A DNA stretch of 64,000 nucleotides. Origin: Pseudomonas chlororaphis. Lineage in GTDB: Bacteria > Pseudomonadota > Gammaproteobacteria > Pseudomonadales > Pseudomonadaceae. This document shows positions 44,668-52,338 of this stretch, one piece after another. Within the stretch, counting starts at the first letter, position 1, and each line of letters opens with the position of its first letter. The DNA is taken from NCBI RefSeq assembly GCF_001921865.1, contig NZ_MSCT01000016.1:62001-126000 (forward strand), written 5' to 3'. The translations under genes were made by a program, and so were the position numbers. The notes under the pieces are model-generated. The model ran no database searches. It was not told the origin of the DNA and worked only from the letters and a program-made list of their open reading frames with translations.

Positions 44668-46038
44668 ATGCAGCTCTCTTCGCTCACTGCGGTTTCCCCT
44701 GTTGACGGCCGCTACGCCGGCAAAACCCAGGCCCTGCGCCCTATTTTCAGCGAATACGGCCTGATCCGTGCTCGCGTCCTGGTCGAAGTTCGCTGGCTCC
44801 AGCGCCTGGCCGCCCATTCCGCTATCAGCGAAGTGCCGGCGTTCTCCGCCGAGGCCAACGCGGTGCTCAACGCACTGGCGGAAAATTTCTCTCTGGAGCA
44901 CGCCGAGCGCGTCAAAGAGATCGAGCGCACCACCAACCACGACGTCAAGGCCATCGAGTACCTGCTCAAGGAACAAGCCGCCAAGCTGCCTGAGCTGGCC
45001 AACGTCAGCGAGTTCATCCACTTCGCCTGCACCAGCGAGGACATCAACAACCTGTCCCACGCCCTGATGCTGCGCGAAGGCCGCGACGAAGTGATGCTGC
45101 CGCTGATGCGCCAGACCGCCAACGCCATCCGCGAACTGGCACTGCGTTTCGCCGACGTACCGATGCTGTCGCGCACCCACGGCCAGCCGGCTTCGCCGAC
45201 CACCCTGGGCAAAGAGCTGGCCAACGTGGTGTACCGCCTGGAGCGCCAGATCGCTCAAGTGGCCGCCGTACCGCTGCTGGGCAAGATCAACGGCGCCGTG
45301 GGCAACTACAACGCCCACCTGTCGGCCTACCCGGAAATCGACTGGGAAGCCAACGCCCGCGCCTTCATCGAAGACGAGCTGGGCCTGAGCTTCAACCCGT
45401 ACACCACGCAGATCGAGCCGCACGACTACATCGCCGAGCTGTTCGACGCCATCGCACGCTTCAACACCATCCTGATCGACTTCGATCGCGATATCTGGGG
45501 CTATATCTCCCTGGGCTACTTCAAGCAGCGCACCATTGCCGGCGAAATCGGCTCCTCGACCATGCCGCACAAGGTCAACCCGATCGACTTCGAAAACTCC
45601 GAAGGCAACCTGGGCATCGCCAACGCCCTGTTCCAGCACCTGGCGAGCAAACTGCCGATCTCCCGCTGGCAGCGCGACCTGACCGACTCCACCGTACTGC
45701 GCAACCTGGGCGTCGGTTTCGCCCACAGCGTGATCGCCTACGAAGCCAGCCTCAAAGGCATCAGCAAGCTGGAGCTCAACGCCCAGAAGATCGCCGACGA
45801 CCTGGACGCCTGCTGGGAAGTCCTGGCCGAGCCGATCCAGACCGTGATGCGTCGCTACAACATCGAAAACCCGTACGAAAAACTCAAGGAACTGACGCGC
45901 GGCAAGGGCATCAGCCCTGAAGCGCTGCTGACCTTCATCGACGCGCTGGAAATGCCTGAAGCGGCCAAGGCCGAGCTGAAAAAGCTCACCCCGGCCAGCT
46001 ACATCGGCAATGCCGTGGCACAAGCCAAACGCATCTGA
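44668..46038 (+). CDS. purB: Adenylosuccinate lyase
   Basis: A 456-residue fumarase/aspartase superfamily enzyme acting twice in purine synthesis (SAICAR to AICAR, adenylosuccinate to AMP). It starts MQLSSLTAVSPVDGRYAGKT; TSEDINNLSHALMLRE, RTHGQPASPTTLGKELAN and the superfamily signature GSSTMPHKVNPIDFENSEGN are all present, with the catalytic Ser in the flexible loop. The in-frame extension to 44593 is not family-like. Terminator at 46057-46082. Confidence 0.97.
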   Translation: MQLSSLTAVSPVDGRYAGKTQALRPIFSEYGLIRARVLVEVRWLQRLAAHSAISEVPAFSAEANAVLNALAENFSLEHAERVKEIERTTNHDVKAIEYLLKEQAAKLPELANVSEFIHFACTSEDINNLSHALMLREGRDEVMLPLMRQTANAIRELALRFADVPMLSRTHGQPASPTTLGKELANVVYRLERQIAQVAAVPLLGKINGAVGNYNAHLSAYPEIDWEANARAFIEDELGLSFNPYTTQIEPHDYIAELFDAIARFNTILIDFDRDIWGYISLGYFKQRTIAGEIGSSTMPHKVNPIDFENSEGNLGIANALFQHLASKLPISRWQRDLTDSTVLRNLGVGFAHSVIAYEASLKGISKLELNAQKIADDLDACWEVLAEPIQTVMRRYNIENPYEKLKELTRGKGISPEALLTFIDALEMPEAAKAELKKLTPASYIGNAVAQAKRI

Positions 46039-46056
46039 TCGATGGCAAGACCTTTG

Positions 46057-46082
46057 ACGCCCGGCAGCGCCGGGCGTTTTTA
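46057..46082 (+). terminator. Terminator of purB
   Basis: CGCCCGGC and GCCGGGCG form an 8-bp stem with loop AGC, followed by TTTTTAT, 19 bp after the stop. Confidence 0.85.
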
Positions 46083-46120
46083 TTCCCGTATGAAAAGTGC
46101 ATTTTTTCAATAGGTTACAC

Positions 46121-47287
46121 ATGAATCCTGACATTCCTCTTCAACTTTTGGGCGGCATCAGCGCACGGGAATTCCTGCGTGACTACTGGCAGAAAAAGCC
46201 CCTGCTGATCCGTCAGGCCCTGCCCGACTTCGAGAGCCCGATCGACGCCAACGAACTGGCTGGCCTGGCCCTGGAAGAGGAAGTCGAATCGCGCCTGATC
46301 CTCGAGCACGGCGAACGCCCTTGGGAAATGCGCCGTGGCCCCTTCGCCGAAGACGAGTTCAGCAAGCTGCCGGAACGTGACTGGACCCTGCTGGTCCAGG
46401 CCGTCGACCAGTTCGTCCCGGAAGTCGCCGAGTTGCTGGAACACTTCCGCTTTCTGCCGAGCTGGCGCATCGACGACGTGATGATCAGTTTCGCCGCGCC
46501 TGGCGGTAACGTCGGCCCGCATTTCGACAACTACGATGTGTTCCTGCTGCAGGGCCACGGCAAGCGCAACTGGAAGATCGGCCAGATGTGCGACACCGAG
46601 AGCCCGCTGCAGCCGCACTCGGACCTGCGCATCCTCGCCGACTTCGAAGAAACCGAAAGTTGGGTCCTGGAACCCGGCGACATGCTCTACCTGCCGCCGC
46701 GCCTGGCGCACTACGGCATTGCCGTGAACGATTGCATGACCTACTCGGTGGGCTTCCGCGCGCCGAGCGCCGCTGAAGTGCTGACCCACTTCACCGACTT
46801 CCTCAGCCAGTTCCTGCCTGACGAAGAACGCTACACCGACGCCGACGCCCAGCCGGTCAGCGACCCGCATCAGATCCAGCACGACGCCCTCGATCGCCTC
46901 AAGGGCCTGCTGGCCGAGCACATGAGCGATGAGCGCCTGCTGCTGACCTGGTTCGGCCAGTTCATGACCGAGCCGCGCTACCCGGAACTGGTGGTCGGCC
47001 CCGAGCTGGAAGAAGAAGACCTGCTCGGCAGCCTCGAAGAGGGCGCGGTACTGATCCGCAACCCGAGCGCACGCCTGGCCTGGTCCGAAGTCGACGACGA
47101 CCTGCTGCTGTTCGCCAGCGGCCAGAGTCGTTACCTGCCGGGCAAGCTGCGCGACCTGCTGAAGATGATTTGCGCCGCCGACGCGCTGCACATCGACAAC
47201 CTCGGTCCATGGCTGGCGGACGAGGACGGACGCGGCCTGCTGTGCGAACTGGTCAAGCAAGGGAGCCTGGGATTTGCCGATGAATAA
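46121..47287 (+). CDS. roxA: Ribosomal oxygenase (YcfD/RoxA family, uL16 arginine hydroxylase)
   Basis: A 388-residue JmjC/cupin Fe(II)- and 2-oxoglutarate-dependent oxygenase. The iron site is His-x-Asp in GPHFDNYDVFLLQGHGKRNW (about 125-145) and the distal His in YLPPRLAHYGIAVNDCMTY. The N-terminus ISAREFLRDYWQKKPLLIRQ and the C-terminal winged-helix part match YcfD, which hydroxylates an arginine of ribosomal protein uL16. Start ATG 46121 chosen because MNPDIPLQLLGG is typical and the upstream codons overlap the purB terminator. It overlaps the next gene by eight bases. Confidence 0.9.
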   Translation: MNPDIPLQLLGGISAREFLRDYWQKKPLLIRQALPDFESPIDANELAGLALEEEVESRLILEHGERPWEMRRGPFAEDEFSKLPERDWTLLVQAVDQFVPEVAELLEHFRFLPSWRIDDVMISFAAPGGNVGPHFDNYDVFLLQGHGKRNWKIGQMCDTESPLQPHSDLRILADFEETESWVLEPGDMLYLPPRLAHYGIAVNDCMTYSVGFRAPSAAEVLTHFTDFLSQFLPDEERYTDADAQPVSDPHQIQHDALDRLKGLLAEHMSDERLLLTWFGQFMTEPRYPELVVGPELEEEDLLGSLEEGAVLIRNPSARLAWSEVDDDLLLFASGQSRYLPGKLRDLLKMICAADALHIDNLGPWLADEDGRGLLCELVKQGSLGFADE

Positions 47288-47708
47288 GATTCGCGTACGT
47301 GTCGCAGACTGGCAAAAGGACAACGCCGAGATCCGGCGCATTCGTGAAGCGGTGTTCATCATCGAGCAATCCGTCCCCCCTGAGCTGGAGTGGGACGCCG
47401 ACGACGACGGCGCGCTGCATTTCCTCGCGCTCGAAGGCGACTTTCCGATCGGCACCGCGCGCCTGTTGCCCGTCGGGGAAGTTGGCCGCGTCTCGGTCCT
47501 CAAGGACTGGCGCGGCCTGAAGGTGGGCGATGCGCTGATGCAGGCGGTGATCGGCGAAGCCGAGAAACGTGGCCTCAAGCAACTGATGCTCAGCGCCCAG
47601 GTCCAGGCGACTGCGTTCTACGAACGCCTGGGCTTTCGTGTGGTCAGCGAGGAGTTCCTGGAAGTCGGGATCCCTCACGTTGATATGGTGCGCGACAGCG
47701 CCTTGTAG
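47280..47708 (+). CDS. GNAT-family N-acetyltransferase (ElaA/YjdJ-like)
   Basis: A 142-residue acetyltransferase. The fold is clear: IRRIREAVFIIEQSVPPELE at about 18-37, the acetyl-CoA loop in VSVLKDWRGLKVGDALMQAV (with R-G-x-x-V-G-D in place of the common R/Q-x-x-G-x-A), and ATAFYERLGFRVVSEEFLEV as the C-terminal motif B. The start ATG lies inside the end of roxA (8-base overlap), so the two are translationally coupled. Substrate unknown. Its stop codon lies within a REP element. Confidence 0.85.
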   Translation: MNKIRVRVADWQKDNAEIRRIREAVFIIEQSVPPELEWDADDDGALHFLALEGDFPIGTARLLPVGEVGRVSVLKDWRGLKVGDALMQAVIGEAEKRGLKQLMLSAQVQATAFYERLGFRVVSEEFLEVGIPHVDMVRDSAL

Positions 47709-47796
47709 GAGCGAACTTGCTCGCGATGAGGTCGATGCGGCTATCCGCCTCACGATTCATCGCGAGCAATCGAGCGTCGACCGGCCGCTCCTACAG
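47703..47796. repeat. REP pair with one disrupted unit
   Basis: The first unit (47703-47726, TAGGAGCGAACTTGCTCGCG core) overlaps the acetyltransferase stop. The opposite unit (47760-47796) keeps both ends, TCGCGAGCAA and GCTCCTACAG, but the loop between them is enlarged by about a dozen bases compared with the other copies. Confidence 0.75.
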
Positions 47797-47952
47797 ACAG
47801 GCACCTTGAAACGCCCCGCCATCCGCAGGTCCGGCAAGCTAAACTGGACCCAAGGATGCCGGGGCGTTTTGCTGCGTGCGATTCAACTTGCCCCACCGCG
47901 AGCCGACAAACTGTCAAACTCAAGGCTTCCACCCCTAGCGGAGATAACGGAC

Positions 47953-48708
47953 ATGTCCCTACGCACCCTGCTCACGACGCTACTGCTGGCTACCAGCTTT
48001 TCAGCCGCTGCAGCTACCGAGATCGTGCCCCTGAACAACCGCACCAGCGCCGACCTGCTACCCGTTGCGCAGAACTTCCTCGGCAAGGACGGCAAAGTCA
48101 GCGCCTACGGCAACCAATTGATCGTCAATGCCGAACCACAAAAGATCGAGGAACTGCGCGCCTTCATCGCGCAACTGGATACCGCCGCCAAGCGCCTGCT
48201 GATCACCGTCGACACCAGCGAAAACAATAGCCAGGACAGCCAGGGCTACTCGGTCAACGGTGTGCCGCAGGCGCGAATCATCAACCGCAGCACCGAAAGC
48301 CGCGATGGCGGCATCCAGCAGGTCCAGGCCAGCGAAGGCGTACCGGCGCTGATCCAGGTCGGCCAGAGCGTGCCGCTGACCACCACCCAGACCGATCCTT
48401 ACGGTCGCCTGCAAAACCAGACCCAGTATCGCAACGTCACCCAGGGTTTCTACGTCACGGCCAGCGTTACCGGCGAAACCGTTCACCTGAGCATCAGCAC
48501 CAATCGTGACCGCATGAGCCAGGAACGTCCCGATGTAGTGAACGTGCAAAGCACCGACACAACAGTCAGCGGTCGACTTGGCGAGTGGATCACCCTGGCC
48601 GGCGTCAATCGCCAGAACCAGGCCGAAAAACAGGCGCTAACCCGCAGCTACTCGACTCAAGGCCGGGATGACATGACCTTGCGAGTGAAAGTCGACGCCT
48701 TGGACTGA
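47953..48708 (+). CDS. Secretin-like exported protein without a full pore domain
   Basis: A 251-residue periplasmic or outer-membrane protein. The signal peptide is MSLRTLLTTLLLATSFSAAAA. Residues 25-85 (IVPLNNRTSADLLPVAQNFL, VNAEPQKIEELRAFIAQLDT) are a secretin N-domain like those of PilQ, GspD and NolW. The rest (VPALIQVGQSVPLTTTQTDP, YRNVTQGFYVTASVTGETVH, GRLGEWITLAGV) resembles the first strands of the secretin beta domain, but at 251 residues it is far too short for a normal secretin. No secretion-system gene is adjacent. The start is ATG 47953. Function unknown; similar orphan proteins occur beside aceA in pseudomonads as I recall. Confidence 0.75.
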   Translation: MSLRTLLTTLLLATSFSAAAATEIVPLNNRTSADLLPVAQNFLGKDGKVSAYGNQLIVNAEPQKIEELRAFIAQLDTAAKRLLITVDTSENNSQDSQGYSVNGVPQARIINRSTESRDGGIQQVQASEGVPALIQVGQSVPLTTTQTDPYGRLQNQTQYRNVTQGFYVTASVTGETVHLSISTNRDRMSQERPDVVNVQSTDTTVSGRLGEWITLAGVNRQNQAEKQALTRSYSTQGRDDMTLRVKVDALD

Positions 48709-49221
48709 AGCACCTAAAACTGACTGATTAGTCGTATTAGACCAAAGATGTAGTGTTATAAAAAAAGCACTACAAAACGTTTGACGAGCCAAAAAACCGA
48801 AGGCATGATGGCCTCGCTCCCGCTAATCAGGGGCCCTGGCAAGGGCCTTCGGATCGCCGCTCTAACCTACCCACCTGAGCCGATTCGTGTCTGTACCGCC
48901 CACAAGGTGCGTTTGACGAGATTGCGACTGGAACGAGGTTGTCCCGAGGGACGGAAGCTAATTAGGTAGATCGGCAACACCCTGCTTGACCATACAAGGG
49001 CCCACGACGCCCGAATGTGTTCGACAGCCAGCCCTTACCTGCTCACTTTCCCCCCTTGAGCCCATCGTTCACCCGTCGCCATCTGCGCCGAACCCGGCTT
49101 GACCGCCTAAGCTTCTGGTCAGCGAGCAGCCAGTGACGCATTTTTACCCTGCGCATCTGGTGGAGCGAGATTTTCCACCCCAGAACGACTTTTCACACAA
49201 GATGCGACGAGGTTTATCTCC
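48709..49221. other. Intergenic region upstream of aceA, with possible structured RNA
   Basis: These 513 bases have no credible gene. From 48797 to 48852 the ends CCGAAGGC and GCCTTCGG pair perfectly around a GC-rich inner part that can itself fold (CCCT-GGCA-AGGG). A second small hairpin, GTCC-CGAG-GGAC, is at 48941-48952. The 11-mer CGTTTGACGAG occurs twice (48778-48788, 48910-48920). The aceA promoter must lie in the right half; none could be fixed. Confidence 0.45.
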
Positions 49222-50547
49222 ATGGCACTGACACGCGAACAGCAAATTGCAGCCCTTGAAAAAGACTGGGCTGAAAACCCGCGCTGGAAAGGCGTGACTC
49301 GCACTTACTCCGCTGCCGACGTTGTCCGTCTGCGTGGCTCGGTTCAACCTGAGCACACCCTGGCACGCATGGGCGCCGAGAAGCTCTGGAACCTGGTGAC
49401 CCAGGGTGCCAAACCGTCCTTCCGTCCTGAAAAAGATTTCGTCAACTGCATGGGCGCCTTGACCGGCGGCCAAGCGGTACAACAAGTCAAAGCCGGCATC
49501 CAGGCGATCTACCTGTCGGGCTGGCAAGTGGCCGCGGACAACAACTCCGCCGAATCCATGTACCCCGACCAGTCGCTGTACCCGGTGGACTCGGTTCCAA
49601 CCGTGGTCAAGCGCATCAACAACTCGTTCCGTCGCGCCGACCAGATCCAGTGGAAAGCTGGCAAGAACCCGGGCGACGACGGCTACATCGACTACTTCGC
49701 ACCGATCGTGGCTGACGCCGAAGCCGGTTTCGGCGGCGTACTGAACGCCTACGAGCTGATGAAAAGCATGATCGAGGCAGGCGCTGCCGGCGTTCACTTC
49801 GAAGACCAGCTGGCTTCTGTGAAAAAATGCGGCCACATGGGCGGCAAGGTACTGGTGCCGACCCAGGAAGCCGTACAGAAGCTGACCGCTGCCCGTCTGG
49901 CAGCCGACGTTGCCGGCGTACCGACCATCATCCTGGCCCGTACCGACGCTAACGCCGCCGACCTGCTGACCTCCGACTGCGACCCGTACGACCAGCCGTT
50001 CGTCACCGGCACCCGCACCCAGGAAGGTTTCTATAAAGTGCGCGCTGGCCTCGACCAGGCTATCGCCCGCGGCCTGGCTTACGCGCCATACGCCGACCTG
50101 ATCTGGTGCGAAACCGCCAAGCCGGACCTGGACGAGGCCCGTCGCTTCGCCGAGGCGATCAAGAAGGAATACCCGGACCAGATCCTGTCGTACAACTGCT
50201 CGCCTTCCTTCAACTGGAAGAAAAACCTGGACGACGCGACCATCGCCAAGTTCCAGCGCGAACTGTCCGCCATGGGCTACAAGCACCAATTCATTACCCT
50301 GGCCGGCATTCACAACATGTGGCACAGCATGTTCAACCTGGCGCACGACTACGCCCGCAACGACATGACCGCCTACGTGAAACTGCAGGAGCAGGAATTC
50401 GCCGACGCCGCCAAGGGCTACACCTTCGTGGCTCACCAGCAGGAAGTGGGCACCGGCTACTTCGACGACATGACCACCGTGATCCAGGGCGGCTCGTCGT
50501 CGGTGACCGCACTGACCGGCTCCACCGAAGAAGAACAGTTCCACTGA
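49222..50547 (+). CDS. aceA: Isocitrate lyase
   Basis: A 441-residue enzyme of the glyoxylate shunt: isocitrate to glyoxylate and succinate. It begins MALTREQQIAALEKDWAENP; the active-site signature KKCGHMGGK is at about 204-212, and ARTDANAADLLTSD and YNCSPSFNWKKNLDD are conserved. The length matches the E. coli type (434) rather than the larger Pseudomonas ICL of about 530 residues, and the KKCGH form is the ordinary one. GAGG stands nine bases before the ATG. Acetyl-CoA from the degradation cluster at the left of the window would need this enzyme for growth. Confidence 0.97.
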   Translation: MALTREQQIAALEKDWAENPRWKGVTRTYSAADVVRLRGSVQPEHTLARMGAEKLWNLVTQGAKPSFRPEKDFVNCMGALTGGQAVQQVKAGIQAIYLSGWQVAADNNSAESMYPDQSLYPVDSVPTVVKRINNSFRRADQIQWKAGKNPGDDGYIDYFAPIVADAEAGFGGVLNAYELMKSMIEAGAAGVHFEDQLASVKKCGHMGGKVLVPTQEAVQKLTAARLAADVAGVPTIILARTDANAADLLTSDCDPYDQPFVTGTRTQEGFYKVRAGLDQAIARGLAYAPYADLIWCETAKPDLDEARRFAEAIKKEYPDQILSYNCSPSFNWKKNLDDATIAKFQRELSAMGYKHQFITLAGIHNMWHSMFNLAHDYARNDMTAYVKLQEQEFADAAKGYTFVAHQQEVGTGYFDDMTTVIQGGSSSVTALTGSTEEEQFH

Positions 50548-50615
50548 TTCGGCTTCACGCAAGACAACGGCCATTCCAGACCGTGTAGAAAGCTAACTGG
50601 AATGCCGAACATCTG

Positions 50616-50644
50616 ACGCCCCGACTGGTTCGGGGCGTTTTTTT
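50616..50644 (+). terminator. Terminator of aceA
   Basis: CGCCCCGA (50617-50624) and TCGGGGCG (50630-50637) form the stem, followed by seven T residues. It lies about 70 bp after the stop codon. Confidence 0.88.
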
Positions 50645-50665
50645 GCCTGCGCTTCAGCAGGGCCA

Positions 50666-50689
50666 TCGCGAACCAGCTCGCACCTGCAA
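50666..50689. repeat. Degenerate single REP
   Basis: TCGCGAACCAGCTCGCACCT agrees with the REP unit of this genome at about 19 of 24 positions over the full unit. There is no opposite partner. Probably a decayed element. Confidence 0.4.
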
Positions 50690-51049
50690 GAGCAGCTCTC
50701 CTCCCCCCAAGAACAAGCCTGCACACGATGCAGCCGCTCCAGCCACCGCCAACCCTCTGACAAAACATTGATCCAGAGCGGTATTCGCAAAGAAAAAAGC
50801 GGGTAAAAGGAGCTCGCTCGCAACTTGCTGTAACGGGCATATAAAACGCAACTTAGTGGCCTCCCATGAGAACCACTCTTTAAAAGCAACGCCAAATAAT
50901 ATTGATTATCATTTAGACAATGCAATGTTCGTTACAGCGCACACAAAACATAATTAACAAAACCCCCGCTAATGCCCACAGGGCGTGGCTTACGGGGCTT
51001 GCAAGGGGGGCCATGCCCTTATTCCATTAAATAATTTCGCTATAGAAAA

Positions 51050-51078
51050 TTTACTTGCCCGGTGTTTAGCCATAAAAT
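51050..51078 (+). promoter_or_regulatory. Candidate sigma-70 promoter of the nuo operon
   Basis: TTTACT (51050-51055) and TAAAAT (51073-51078) stand 17 bases apart, matching the -35 consensus at four and the -10 at five of six positions. Transcription would begin near 51085, about 84 bases before the nuoA ATG. Confidence 0.45.
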
Positions 51079-51168
51079 CACGCCGATTGATTGCGCTGCG
51101 ACATATCGTCACTGCTTTATTTCTTTATCAAGCTCAGAGACCTTTGCTCTCTGTTAAGGATTACCAGC

Positions 51169-51582
51169 ATGCCCGAAGCGACAGGACTCATGGCCCACAA
51201 CTGGGGCTTTGCCATTTTCCTTCTGGGTGTAGGCGGCCTCTGCGCCTTCATGCTCGGCGTCTCCAGCCTCCTCGGGTCAAAAGCCTGGGGCCGCAGCAAA
51301 AACGAACCGTTCGAGTCCGGCATGCTACCTACCGGTGGCGCCCGCTTGCGGCTCTCAGCCAAATTCTATCTGGTCGCGATGCTCTTCGTGATCTTCGATA
51401 TCGAAGCCCTCTTTCTCTTTGCCTGGTCTGTGTCCGTCCGCGAAAGCGGCTGGACCGGATTCGTCGAAGCTCTCGTTTTCATAGCAATTCTGTTGGCAGG
51501 TCTTGTCTACCTTTGGCGGGTGGGGGCTCTTGATTGGGCTCCGGAAGGTCGTCGTAAGCGGCAGGCGAAGCTAAAACAATGA
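51169..51582 (+). CDS. nuoA: NADH-quinone oxidoreductase subunit A
   Basis: A 137-residue membrane subunit of complex I with three helices: AIFLLGVGGLCAFMLGVSSLL, LRLSAKFYLVAMLFVIFDIE... and ALVFIAILLAGLVYLW. The loop KNEPFESGMLPTGGARLRLS between the first two is the conserved quinone-side loop. The start ATG 51169 has AAGGA nine bases upstream; longer in-frame codons are not family-like. First gene of the nuo operon, 10 bp before nuoB. Confidence 0.96.
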   Translation: MPEATGLMAHNWGFAIFLLGVGGLCAFMLGVSSLLGSKAWGRSKNEPFESGMLPTGGARLRLSAKFYLVAMLFVIFDIEALFLFAWSVSVRESGWTGFVEALVFIAILLAGLVYLWRVGALDWAPEGRRKRQAKLKQ

Positions 51583-51592
51583 GGCTTTGGCG

Positions 51593-52267
51593 ATGCAATA
51601 CAATCTCACCAGGATCGACCCCGATGCTCCTAACGAGCAGTACCCTATCGGCGAACGGGAAACCGTTGCCGATCCGTTAGAAGATCAAGTCCACAAAAAC
51701 ATCTTCATGGGCAAGCTGGAAGACGTGCTGAGCGGCGCGGTCAACTGGGGGCGTAAGAACTCCCTATGGCCGTACAACTTCGGCCTGTCCTGCTGCTACG
51801 TGGAAATGACCACCGCCTTCACGGCGCCCCACGACATCGCGCGCTTCGGCGCCGAGGTTATCCGGGCATCACCGCGCCAGGCGGACTTCATGGTTATTGC
51901 CGGAACCTGCTTCATCAAGATGGCGCCGATCATTCAGCGTCTCTACGAGCAAATGCTCGAACCGAAGTGGGTTATCTCCATGGGTTCGTGCGCCAACTCC
52001 GGTGGCATGTACGACATCTACTCCGTTGTTCAGGGGGTGGACAAGTTCCTGCCCGTGGACGTCTACGTGCCTGGCTGCCCGCCCCGCCCTGAAGCTTTTC
52101 TGCAAGGCCTGATGCTCTTGCAGGAGTCGATTGGCCAGGAGCGTCGCCCACTTTCCTGGGTCGTCGGCGACCAAGGCGTGTACCGCGCCGAAATGCCGTC
52201 GCAAAAGGAAGCGCGCCGCGAACAGCGTATTCAGGTAACCAACCTGCGCAGCCCCGACGAAGTCTGA
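51593..52267 (+). CDS. nuoB: NADH-quinone oxidoreductase subunit B
   Basis: A 224-residue subunit that holds Fe-S cluster N2, the last electron carrier before quinone. The ligands are visible in NFGLSCCYVEMTTAF (the Cys pair), MGSCANSGGMYD and VPGCPPRPEAF. An in-frame TTG six bases upstream is less likely than ATG 51593, which has GAGG eight bases before it. Length is normal for gammaproteobacteria. Confidence 0.97.
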   Translation: MQYNLTRIDPDAPNEQYPIGERETVADPLEDQVHKNIFMGKLEDVLSGAVNWGRKNSLWPYNFGLSCCYVEMTTAFTAPHDIARFGAEVIRASPRQADFMVIAGTCFIKMAPIIQRLYEQMLEPKWVISMGSCANSGGMYDIYSVVQGVDKFLPVDVYVPGCPPRPEAFLQGLMLLQESIGQERRPLSWVVGDQGVYRAEMPSQKEARREQRIQVTNLRSPDEV

Positions 52268-52338
52268 TCCAGAGCGCTTCTTACAAAGAACGAAAAACTG
52301 GCTTCATTCTTTACGTTGACCGAAAGCGATAAAAAACC

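Larger units (their letters stand above)
50548..51168. other. Intergenic region aceA / nuoA
   Basis: These 621 bases contain the aceA terminator, a degenerate single REP (50666-50689), a distinctly AT-rich stretch (50870-51060) and the candidate nuo promoter. Within the AT-rich part, 50895-50913 matches the Fur consensus at 12 of 19 positions, which is too weak to call. No gene is credible. Confidence 0.5.

Noticed and set aside
48781..48969. A 62-codon frame upstream of aceA
   Set aside because: It starts at a non-ATG codon without a ribosome site, has no coding pattern, and overlaps the possible structured RNA.
50895..50913. Fur box upstream of nuoA as an annotated site
   Set aside because: Only 12 of 19 positions match; in an AT-rich stretch this is near chance. 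Kept only as a question in the findings.
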